From positions 16,490-43,430 of the forward strand of contig NZ_QUJB01000023.1 of the NCBI RefSeq assembly GCF_003480435.1: a stretch of DNA of 26,941 nucleotides, read 5' to 3'. The DNA is from Clostridium sp. AM30-24 (lineage in GTDB: Bacteria > Bacillota > Clostridia > Lachnospirales > Lachnospiraceae). Numbering within the stretch: the stretch's first letter is position 1; each line of letters starts with the position of its first letter. The position numbers and the translations under genes are program-made. This document shows positions 14,569-21,062 of this stretch, piece by piece. The notes beneath the pieces were generated by a model. It was not told where the DNA came from, ran no database searches, and was given only the letters and a program-made list of their open reading frames with translations.

Positions 14569-14749
14569 CATTATCTAAGTCCCTATTTACATTTGTGTGT
14601 CTGATGTATCAACAGTATAATGATACATTTCACGAATTGCGTATGCAATTAGAAAATCAAGTAGTCCAAATTCCATAAAATGAAATTTTAGGGCAAATTA
14701 CAGACATTGGCTTGGCTGTAGTATTTTTAAACAACGTGTGTTAGACTAC

Positions 14750-14758
14750 TGTTATACA
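14750..14758 (+). promoter_or_regulatory. Extended -10 promoter candidate for the S51 peptidase gene
   Basis: TG-T-TATACA with no convincing -35 at 16-18 bases. It lies 28 bases before the ATG. Confidence 0.4.
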
Positions 14759-14785
14759 AATCGAAATTTATAAAGGAGAATATTG

Positions 14786-15388
14786 ATGAAATTATTTTTA
14801 TGTTCGCACTTTTCAAGTGTAGGAAATCTGATAAAGGAAGAAATTGAAAATAAGAAAGTCGCATTTATTCCAACAGCTTCACTGCGTGAAGGCTACACCG
14901 GTTATGTCGGCTCGGCTCGAAAATTATTCAAAAAGTTGGGAGCGATCGTAACTGAAATTGATATTTCAACGGAGACTTATTCAACGATACAGTCTGTTTT
15001 TGAAGAAGCAGATGTGATATATTTTACCGGCGGAAATTCTTTCTTTCTTATGGACCAGCTCCGTAAAACGGGAACTGATGGACTGCTGAAAAAGGAATTG
15101 GCAAATGGAAAATTGATGATCGGCGAGTCGGCAGGCGCAATTATATGCGCTCCAAGCATCCAATATATCGAGCAAATGGATGAAAAGCCGGAGGACTACT
15201 CACAAGAAGATGATGCAGGGATTGATTTGATTGATTTCTATGTTCTTCCGCATTATCTTACAGCACCATTTAAGAAAGTTACCGAGAAAATAATGACTGA
15301 GTTTTCGGATTTGAATCTATGCCCAATTAACAACCGTCAGGGAATTGTAATTGATGGTGAAGATTCAAAGGTTATTTGCAAAGACTAA
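14786..15388 (+). CDS. Peptidase E-like (family S51) protein
   Basis: 200 residues. S51 enzymes are cytoplasmic serine dipeptidases (aspartyl dipeptidase, cyanophycinase relatives) with a class-I glutamine-amidotransferase-like fold. Seen: YFTGGNSFFLMDQL (TGGN at 81-84), the nucleophile S115 in IGESAGAI and H156 in FYVLPHYL, which fits the Ser-His pair. ATG 14786 is chosen over TTG 14783 because AGGAG (14774-14778) is seven bases away. The gene is clearly AT-richer than its neighbours (about a third GC in places against about half), as is the lipoprotein gene behind it, suggesting joint acquisition. It does not carry the Asp residue pattern well enough for me to state substrate specificity. 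Confidence 0.88.
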   Translation: MKLFLCSHFSSVGNLIKEEIENKKVAFIPTASLREGYTGYVGSARKLFKKLGAIVTEIDISTETYSTIQSVFEEADVIYFTGGNSFFLMDQLRKTGTDGLLKKELANGKLMIGESAGAIICAPSIQYIEQMDEKPEDYSQEDDAGIDLIDFYVLPHYLTAPFKKVTEKIMTEFSDLNLCPINNRQGIVIDGEDSKVICKD

Positions 15389-15419
15389 TTTGAAAATTCT
15401 AATTTGAGGAGGTGTTCAT

Positions 15420-15920
15420 ATGAAGAGAGCATTGCTTTTTATTTTCATGACGGTTTGTGTATTAGGAATGTCCGCCTGCAGCAGCAAAGACGCCATGCCA
15501 GAAACATCAGATTCTGCCAGCAATCCGGTTCAGAATACAGATATCAGTAATCTGAATGGAGGAAAAATCTGGTCTGAACAAGATATTGTGTCGATGTTCT
15601 CTCTTGTGCAAGAAACAGATTGGGAATACATAGACTGTGTTTTAATTCCAGATCATGCTAGTGACCGTGTTGGTGCAGTACTCTTCCGGAACGATAAGGA
15701 GCAAACAAGCAATGTTGCGTTCTTTGATGCAGACGGATACTTTCAACAGTATGGCACATATGCAAGAATGTCTGACGAACCTGATTTTCAGTATCTCGGA
15801 GGTGGTGCGGTAACATTTAAGCTGGAAACAGAAGATGGTATAATCTATAACTACACGATCACAATCTCGATCGATGACAGTAATGTGAATTTTAAAGCGG
15901 GAGATGATTTGCCAAAATAA
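15420..15920 (+). CDS. Small lipoprotein of unknown function
   Basis: 166 residues. A signal peptide with positive start (MKRALLFIFMTVCVLGMSAC) and lipobox GMSAC puts the lipidated Cys at residue 20. A Ser/Asn-rich spacer follows, then a compact domain with NGGKIWSEQDIVSMF, TDWEYIDCVLI and an end rich in beta strands (YNYTITISIDD). I do not recognise the domain. GAGGAGG stands right before the ATG, 31 bases after the peptidase stop, so the two genes are probably cotranscribed. AT-rich like its partner. A terminator hairpin follows. Confidence 0.8.
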   Translation: MKRALLFIFMTVCVLGMSACSSKDAMPETSDSASNPVQNTDISNLNGGKIWSEQDIVSMFSLVQETDWEYIDCVLIPDHASDRVGAVLFRNDKEQTSNVAFFDADGYFQQYGTYARMSDEPDFQYLGGGAVTFKLETEDGIIYNYTITISIDDSNVNFKAGDDLPK

Positions 15921-15947
15921 ATTCCAGTTTGTCAATTACAAGTGACA

Positions 15948-15990
15948 TTGAAAGAGTCAGCCCATTCAAGGTGCTGGCTCTTTCAAAAAT
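15948..15990 (+). terminator. Terminator hairpin behind the lipoprotein gene
   Basis: TTGAAAGAG-T-CAGC pairs with GCTG-G-CTCTTTCAA around an 11-base loop. The T-run is poor (AAAAATTCC follows), so termination may rely on the stem; the A-run suits the opposite strand no better. Confidence 0.55.
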
Positions 15991-16003
15991 TCCATTCTAA
16001 TAA

Positions 16004-16213
16004 ATTGCACGGCAACTTAAGGTAAAAACCGGCTGCCGCAACAACTGGCATATCCACCACACAAAGAGCGGCGGCGGACAGATCCTTGTATGCGTGGCCG
16101 GACGCGGCTACTATCAGGAGGAAGGCAAAGAAGCCATCGAAGTTCCGGGCGAGGAGAACTCCAACGAATGGTGTGAGGCTGTTTCTGATGAGGAGTACGG
16201 GAAACTGAAATAG
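16004..16213 (+). pseudogene. Cupin-family protein remnant with internal deletion
   Basis: An open stretch with no start codon reads VKTGCRNNWHIHHTKSGGGQ, then ILVCVAGRGYYQEEGKEAIEVPGEENSNEWCEAV and ends SDEEYGKLK plus TAG. This is a small cupin of the carboxymuconolactone-decarboxylase-associated type: GCRNNWHIHH holds the metal-binding histidines and GRGYYQ is the following strand. Family members carry, between GKEA and the final VPGEN...NEW, a segment of about 30 residues with the third metal ligand (PGD...ANVKHWHGA). Here that segment is missing in frame, and the N-terminus is gone. Upstream in-frame stop at 16001-16003. Confidence 0.82.
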
Positions 16214-16264
16214 GATGATCCCGCACTTTGCCGCATACAAGTGCTCACACTGCAAAGCGCCTGT

Positions 16265-16293
16265 TTGACAATCCGCTCTTTTTTCTCTATGAT
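16265..16293 (+). promoter_or_regulatory. Consensus sigma-A promoter of the yitT-family gene
   Basis: TTGACA (16265-16270), 17-base spacer, TATGAT (16288-16293). It starts about 65 bases before the ATG. Confidence 0.92.
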
Positions 16294-16361
16294 TTACACG
16301 CAGACAATGTCTCCTGTTTTTGGAAACTCTGCAAAAATCTGACAGAAAAAGGACGTACAGT

Positions 16362-17219
16362 ATGTTCGAAAAACTAAAATATTTCTCCACGATCTTCTTC
16401 GGTACTTTCATCATCGCCGTGGGAGTCTATTTTTTCATGAATCCGAACCACATTATCAGCGGGAGCATCACCGGACTTGCAGTAGTCCTCGTAAATTTCA
16501 TTCCGCTGTCGCTCTCCGTCATGACGCTGATCTTAAACATCATCTGCATCATCCTGGCGTTTCTCTTTATCGATAAGACTTTCGGGACAAAGATCATCTT
16601 TATCTCCATCCTGCTCCCGGTACTTCTCTTCGTATTTGAAACCGCCTTCCCGGATCCGGGATCTCCGACGGGGAACATCGCCCTGGATGTAGTTGGTATG
16701 ATCGTTGTGATCTGTTTCGGACAGGCGATCCTCTTCAACGCCAACGCGGCATCCGGCGGTCTCGATATTATCGCGAAGATCATGAACAAATATCTCCATC
16801 TGGATCTCGGCCAGTCGATCATCATCGCCGGCATGGTGACGGTCGCGAGCTCCTATTTCGCCTACGATCTTCAGACCGTGATCATCGGTGCTCTGGCGAC
16901 CTACTTCAGCGGTCTCGTGCTGGACTACTTTATCGATGAGTTCACCGGAAAGATCCGGGTGTGCGTGATCTCCGAACACAACGATGAATTCCGCCGCTAT
17001 GTGATCGAGAATCTCCAGCGCGGCATCACTGTCTACACGGCCACCGGCGGCTACAGCGATGCCCAGAAGAGCGAGATCCTGGCGATCCTCACAAAGAAGG
17101 AATATGGTCAGTTTATGGACTATGTCCAGTCGAAAGATCCAAACGCGTTTGTCACGATCTCCAATGTAAAGCGCGTTGTCGGAAGCTGGAATACGCCGAA
17201 GAGACGGACGTACTTCTAG
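16362..17219 (+). CDS. YitT family membrane protein (DUF161 + DUF2179)
   Basis: 285 residues: an N-terminal membrane part with about five or six segments (KYFSTIFFGTFIIAVGVYFF, then the conserved MNPNHIISGSITGLA), the LFNANAASGGLDIIAKIM motif typical of the YitT membrane domain, and a cytosolic DUF2179 domain (about 200-285) with VCVISEHNDEFRRYV, RGITVYTATGGYS and DPNAFVTISNVKRVVG. The function of this widespread family is unknown; transport is often assumed. ATG 16362 follows AAAGGA with an 8-base gap; an in-frame TTG at 16320 would add 14 residues lacking the family look. Monocistronic. Confidence 0.93.
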   Translation: MFEKLKYFSTIFFGTFIIAVGVYFFMNPNHIISGSITGLAVVLVNFIPLSLSVMTLILNIICIILAFLFIDKTFGTKIIFISILLPVLLFVFETAFPDPGSPTGNIALDVVGMIVVICFGQAILFNANAASGGLDIIAKIMNKYLHLDLGQSIIIAGMVTVASSYFAYDLQTVIIGALATYFSGLVLDYFIDEFTGKIRVCVISEHNDEFRRYVIENLQRGITVYTATGGYSDAQKSEILAILTKKEYGQFMDYVQSKDPNAFVTISNVKRVVGSWNTPKRRTYF

Positions 17220-17229
17220 TTTCCCGATA

Positions 17230-17278
17230 AACCAAACAGGTCCGCACTGGTGATCTTCACCTGCGGACCTGTTTGGTT
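17230..17278. terminator. Perfect 17-bp hairpin behind the yitT-family gene
   Basis: AACCAAACAGGTCCGCA pairs exactly with TGCGGACCTGTTTGGTT around a 15-base loop. There is no T-run on either side, which is odd for an intrinsic terminator; it stands between convergent genes. An AT-rich hairpin (TTTATAAGAAA/TTTCTTTATAAA, 17288-17313) lies next to it toward sufB. Confidence 0.6.
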
Positions 17279-17334
17279 CAATGTAGATTTATAAGAAATC
17301 TTTCTTTATAAAATTCCTGTCTTCTGCTTCCCGT

Positions 17335-18261
17335 TTAATTCAGGAAATTCTCGATGATCACGTTCTCCGCTTCTTCCTCGGTAAGCCCCAGAGTCCGGAG
17401 CTTTAATAGCTGCTCATCGTTGATCCTTCCGATCGCCGCCTCATGGATGATCGCCGCGTTTAAGTCGCGCGCGCGGATCTCCGGAATGGATCCGATCTCG
17501 GCGTGGTCCATGATGATGGAGTCACACTGGATATGGGCCTGACATTTGTTGTTTCCGACCGCCTTCGGGTGGAAGGTCTGGACGGAATTGCCTTTTCCGA
17601 CAGATCTTGAGATGATCTGGGCTGAGCTGTCCTCACCGTTTAAGCGTACCTCGATGTTGGACTCCGCCGTCTGGTCTCCCTCGGTCATGAGGCGCTCCGT
17701 CACATACAATCTGGAGTTTTTATCCATCTCCACAAGCGTCTCGCGGACTGTGGAGTCAACGCCCTTGATCTGTGCCGTATCCAGCGTAAATACAGAATTT
17801 TCTCCCACATAGATATTCGTCACCGGATTCAGCACACGACCGCCGGTTCCATTTCCCTCTCCATAATGCTTTTCCTGATAACAGACGTTCGCATTCTTTC
17901 CGACATGGAAGGTGTGGATCCCGTCATGTCTGCTCTCATTGCATCCGCTGTTGTGGATCCCGCAGCCCGCAACGATCGTAACGTCCGCGCCGTCTGCGAT
18001 ATAGAAATCATTGTATACAAGGTCTGTCATGCCGGAAACGCTGACGACCACCGGGATGTAAACTTTCTCGCCCTTTGTATCGCCATCAATATAGATATCG
18101 ATCCCCGGCTTGTCCGTCTTCTTCTTGATCTTAATATGCTCACTGTCACCGTGGCAGATGGATGTTCCGTTCTGGCGCAGATTGAAAGCGCCCTTCTGGG
18201 AAAATCCGTTGTCATTGATGACTTTCAGTACCTCTTCTACTACATGATCCAGCTCTACCAT
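17335..18261 (-). CDS. sufB: SufB/SufD-family Fe-S cluster scaffold protein
   Basis: 308 residues, shorter than E. coli SufB (495) and SufD (423), and lacking their long N-terminal parts. It keeps the SufBD beta-helix core: DGIHTFHVGKNANVCYQEKH, RETLVEMDKNSRLYVTERLM, RSVGKGNSVQTFHPKAVGNN and the closing SIPEIRARDLNAAIIHEAAI...INDEQLLKLRTLGLTEEEAE with His near residue 273. Several Cys occur in the GCGIHNSGC region. ATG 18261 overlaps the sufC stop (TAATG), so it is read by coupling; an upstream in-frame start at 18300 would only add the unconserved MSCMCRKCGG. With SufC alone it forms a two-gene minimal unit; no sufS, sufU or second SufB/D copy is beside it. It may be an SMS-type scaffold (inference). 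Confidence 0.9.
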   Translation of the reverse strand: MVELDHVVEEVLKVINDNGFSQKGAFNLRQNGTSICHGDSEHIKIKKKTDKPGIDIYIDGDTKGEKVYIPVVVSVSGMTDLVYNDFYIADGADVTIVAGCGIHNSGCNESRHDGIHTFHVGKNANVCYQEKHYGEGNGTGGRVLNPVTNIYVGENSVFTLDTAQIKGVDSTVRETLVEMDKNSRLYVTERLMTEGDQTAESNIEVRLNGEDSSAQIISRSVGKGNSVQTFHPKAVGNNKCQAHIQCDSIIMDHAEIGSIPEIRARDLNAAIIHEAAIGRINDEQLLKLRTLGLTEEEAENVIIENFLN

Positions 18262-18995
18262 TACGCTCTCACCCCCGCATTTCCTGCACATGCATGACAT
18301 TTATCAAGACCTTCTAAACACGGCAGGACATCTTCCTTCCGTCCTTCCGCCTTGATCTTCCCGTCATCGATCACCATGATCCGGTCTGCCATGCTGATGA
18401 TCTTCTCCTGATGGGAGATGACGATCAGACTCTGTTTTTTCTCTTTGTGGATCTCCTCGAATTTCCGGATCAGCATGGAAAAACTCCAGAGATCGATCCC
18501 GGCTTCCGGCTCATCAAAAATACATAAGGTATGTTCCTTCGCAAGAACCGTCGCGATCTCGATCCGCTTCATCTCGCCTCCGGAAAGCGTTCCGTCGATC
18601 TGACGGCCTAAATATTCCTCCGCGCAGAGTCCCACATCGGACAGAAGCCTGCAGCACTCCTGATCTTCCAGCTCTCTTCCTGCTGCCAGAGCAAGAAGTC
18701 TCTGCACCGTCATTCCCTTAAATCTCGGCGGCTGCTGGAACGCATAGCCGATCCCGGCGTTGGCGCGGTGGTTGATATCAAAATCCGTGATATCTTCCCC
18801 GTTTAAAAAGATCTTTCCGCTCTCCGCCTTCTCAATTCCGATCAGGACCTTCGCCAGTGTGGACTTTCCACCACCGTTTGGTCCCGTGATCACCAGCATC
18901 TCCCCATCGTCCACCTGGAAAGAAATATGATCCAGAAGACATTTCTTTGATCCATTGTCCTCCACATTGAGGACCAAGTTTTCTGCTTTTAACAC
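18261..18995 (-). CDS. sufC: SufC-like ABC ATPase of Fe-S cluster assembly
   Basis: 244 residues. SufC is the soluble ATPase that drives the SufB scaffold. Motifs: Walker A GPNGGGKST (38-46), Q-loop AFQQPPRFKGMTV (85-97), signature LSGGEMKR (137-144), Walker B LCIFDEPEAGID (157-168) and the switch His in VISHQEK (194). PPRFKG and EPEAGID with ID after the Walker B Glu fit SufC rather than transport ABC subunits. The start is GTG 18995 with AGGTG five bases upstream. The C-terminus ends KCHACAGNAG, a CxxC pair with no counterpart in E. coli SufC that I know of. It overlaps sufB by one base. Confidence 0.93.
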   Translation of the reverse strand: MLKAENLVLNVEDNGSKKCLLDHISFQVDDGEMLVITGPNGGGKSTLAKVLIGIEKAESGKIFLNGEDITDFDINHRANAGIGYAFQQPPRFKGMTVQRLLALAAGRELEDQECCRLLSDVGLCAEEYLGRQIDGTLSGGEMKRIEIATVLAKEHTLCIFDEPEAGIDLWSFSMLIRKFEEIHKEKKQSLIVISHQEKIISMADRIMVIDDGKIKAEGRKEDVLPCLEGLDKCHACAGNAGVRA

Positions 18996-19336
18996 AATTT
19001 CACCTCTCTGTATCTATCAATGGGCTCAGACCCTGTCGGATAAAAGCCCCTGTACATCGACACCATTCCTGCGTCTGTATCCAAATATAAACTGTATTTA
19101 TCTGGTAGGAATAAGTGTATTATAACGCAAAACCGATAATTTCGCCATCAAATTATAAGATTCTCCGGTTGTTCCTTTTTTTATACATTCTTCTGCGTTC
19201 TGATTATACCTTCCATCGGTTCTATTCCAATTTTAGTCTCCCCGACAGTTCAAATTGCCTTTTTTCATATTCTATGATAGACTATCCCTTACACGCACAA
19301 ATGTATTTGTGATAAAAACATGAGGAGAAATTAATT
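18996..19336. other. Divergent control region between sufC and the NSS transporter
   Basis: Minus strand: TATAAT (19124-19119) with no good -35 at 16-18 bases (best TTGATG is 21 bases off), so the suf promoter may need an activator. Plus strand: TTGCCT (19255-19260), 17-base spacer, TAGACT (19278-19283) preceded by TGA. The palindrome CACAAA-TGTA-TTTGTG (19296-19311) lies between that promoter and the transporter ATG. A 65-codon frame within this stretch is AT-rich chance without a ribosome site. Confidence 0.5.
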
Positions 19337-20701
19337 ATGAATCGTAAACGAAGTTCGTTCTCCGGAAAGCTCGGTTTCGTCCTGTCGGCGGCGGGCGCGT
19401 CCGTAGGACTTGGAAACATCTGGCGTTTCCCCTATCTCGCAGCAAAGTATGGCGGGGGAATCTTTCTACTCGTCTATATCATTCTGGCACTGACCTTTGG
19501 CTACACGATGATCGTGGCGGAAACTGCTCTCGGCCGCATGACAAAAAAGAGTCCGGTGGGTGCCTATGAATCCTTTGGAAAGTCAAAATGGCTGTCCTTC
19601 GGCGGCTGGATCAATGCTGTGATCCCGATCCTGATCGTCCCGTACTATTCTGTGATCGGCGGCTGGGTCATCAAATATCTGGCTGAATACCTTCTTGGAC
19701 ATGGACAGGCCCTTGCCACGGACGAATACTTCTCCGCGTTTATTTCCAACGGTTTTTCCACGGAGATCTGCTTTATTCTTTTCACCCTGTTTACAGTTGT
19801 TATCATTTACGCAGGTGTCCGCAACGGGATCGAGCGTGTATCGAAGTTTATGATGCCGATCCTCGTGGTCCTTTCCCTGCTCATCGCGGGCTATTCCGTA
19901 TCGAGACCGGGGGCTATGAGTGGTGTGAAATATCTGCTGGTACCAAACCTTGAGAACTTCTCATGGATGACGGTGGTATCCGCTATGGGACAGATGTTCT
20001 ACTCCCTGTCCATCGCCATGGGAATCCTTATCACCTTCGGTTCCTACATGAAAAAAGACACTTCGATCGAAGATTCCACCCAGAATGTTGAGATCTTCGA
20101 TACCGCAATCGCGATCATGGCTGGTCTCATGATCATCCCGGCCGTCTTCGCTTTCTCCAGCGGTGACCCGGATACCCTGCAGGCCGGTCCTGCGCTGATG
20201 TTCATCACGATCCCGAAGGTGTTCGCAAGCATGGGACTCGGAGCCGCAGTCGGCATCCTGTTTTTCGTTCTGGTCCTGTTCGCGGCTATCACAAGTTCCA
20301 TCGCCCTGACCGAGAGTGCCGTCTCCACCTTTGAGGATGAGCTGCACTGGAGCCGGAAAAAGGCGACGGTATTTATGGCTGTCATAATGCTCCTGCTCGG
20401 AACGCTCTCCTGTCTCGGCTATGGTCCGCTGGCCGGTGTGACCGTGATCGGAATGCAGTTTCTTGACTTCTTCGATTTCCTGACAAACTCTGTCATGATG
20501 CCGATCGCGGCGATCGCGACCTGCCTTCTCGTATCGAGAGTCATCGGAGTTGCAAAGATCGAACAGGAGGTCACAAACGGCGGCCATCCGTTCCGCAGAA
20601 AAGTGATCTTCCAGTTTATGATCCAGTATCTCTGCCCGATCTTTGCGGCGATCATACTGATCAGTTCTGTGGCAAACGCGTTTGGGTGGATCTCGATGTA
20701 A
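19337..20701 (+). CDS. Neurotransmitter:sodium symporter (NSS) family amino-acid transporter
   Basis: 454 residues of the LeuT-type NSS family, Na+-coupled uptake of an amino acid or amine. Hallmarks: GFVLSAAGASVGLGNIWRFP in TM1 (the unwound sodium and substrate region, GLGNIWRFPY), KYGGGIFLLVYI in TM2, the TM6 stretch MGQMFYSLSIAMGI with the unwound part, and FAAITSSIALTESAVSTFED in TM8. About 11 membrane segments, usual for bacterial members; shorter than eukaryotic ones. AGGAG stands a few bases before ATG 19337. The substrate is not predictable from the motif set. Monocistronic; a hairpin overlaps its stop. Confidence 0.95.
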   Translation: MNRKRSSFSGKLGFVLSAAGASVGLGNIWRFPYLAAKYGGGIFLLVYIILALTFGYTMIVAETALGRMTKKSPVGAYESFGKSKWLSFGGWINAVIPILIVPYYSVIGGWVIKYLAEYLLGHGQALATDEYFSAFISNGFSTEICFILFTLFTVVIIYAGVRNGIERVSKFMMPILVVLSLLIAGYSVSRPGAMSGVKYLLVPNLENFSWMTVVSAMGQMFYSLSIAMGILITFGSYMKKDTSIEDSTQNVEIFDTAIAIMAGLMIIPAVFAFSSGDPDTLQAGPALMFITIPKVFASMGLGAAVGILFFVLVLFAAITSSIALTESAVSTFEDELHWSRKKATVFMAVIMLLLGTLSCLGYGPLAGVTVIGMQFLDFFDFLTNSVMMPIAAIATCLLVSRVIGVAKIEQEVTNGGHPFRRKVIFQFMIQYLCPIFAAIILISSVANAFGWISM

Positions 20702-20710
20702 CATCCACCC
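20684..20710 (+). terminator. Hairpin overlapping the NSS transporter stop codon
   Basis: GGGTGGAT pairs with ATCCACCC over an 11-base loop that holds the TAA codon. Followed by ATCCTTTTGC, a short T-run only. It may serve as a weak terminator. Confidence 0.4.
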
Positions 20711-21006
20711 ATCCTTTTGCTCCTGCCGCCAGCTCGAGCTCCGGGATCGTGAGCTTTACCGCACTGTGGTCATTTCCCGCAGCCGGGTACACCGTTGTGA
20801 ACTATTTCAGGCTGTCGTCCAGATAGACCTCGATCCCCTCGTTGATCCCAAAGGGGCATACACCACCCGGTGCATGGCCGATCCGCGCTTCTACCTGATC
20901 AAACGGGATCATCTTCGCCTTTACATGAAATGTATCTTTATATTTGTGGTTATCGACCTTTGCCGTCCCTTCCGTCAGGATCAGGACGGCTTTTTTCAAG
21001 TGACAT
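20702..21006 (-). pseudogene. YbaK/EbsC-type (prolyl-tRNA editing) protein, broken
   Basis: YbaK-family proteins free Pro- or Cys-misloaded tRNAs. Minus strand, 57 bases behind the aldo/keto reductase stop, a good site (AAAGGAG) and ATG (21006) begin MSLEK, the normal start of this family. The frame then jumps: the conserved part continues one frame over as AVLILTEGTAKVDNHKYKDT, ...GHAPGGVCPFGI and VYLDDSLK, skipping about 60 residues of the usual N-terminal half. Next comes an in-frame TAG where the family has a Lys/Arg, after which FTTVYPAAGNDHSAVKLT and LELAAGAKGWVDV follow as expected. So it carries a deletion with frameshift plus a nonsense codon. The last part runs up to the NSS gene end. 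Confidence 0.85.
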
Positions 21007-21062
21007 GATCCTATTTCTCCTTTGTTGATAATTCGCTGACTGGATTTTCGATCTCCGTAATA

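Larger units (their letters stand above)
14379..14785. other. Gene-free, increasingly AT-rich stretch containing an inverted-repeat element
   Basis: After MATE comes a small GTCAC-T-GTGAC hairpin (about 14399-14409), then the inverted-repeat element at 14478-14568, then about 200 AT-rich bases leading to the S51 peptidase gene. No coding sequence was supported. Confidence 0.6.

Noticed and set aside
16017..16414. Long minus-strand frames over the cupin remnant
   Set aside because: Antisense shadows of the plus-strand cupin sequence and of the yitT promoter region.
19115..19312. 65-codon plus-strand frame between sufC and the NSS gene
   Set aside because: No ribosome site, AT-driven composition, and it covers promoter elements of both flanking genes.
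20802..20999. 65-residue protein as an intact small gene
   Set aside because: It is the middle of a broken ybaK-like gene: the conserved C-terminal part continues after the TAG, and the true start with its ribosome site lies in another frame.
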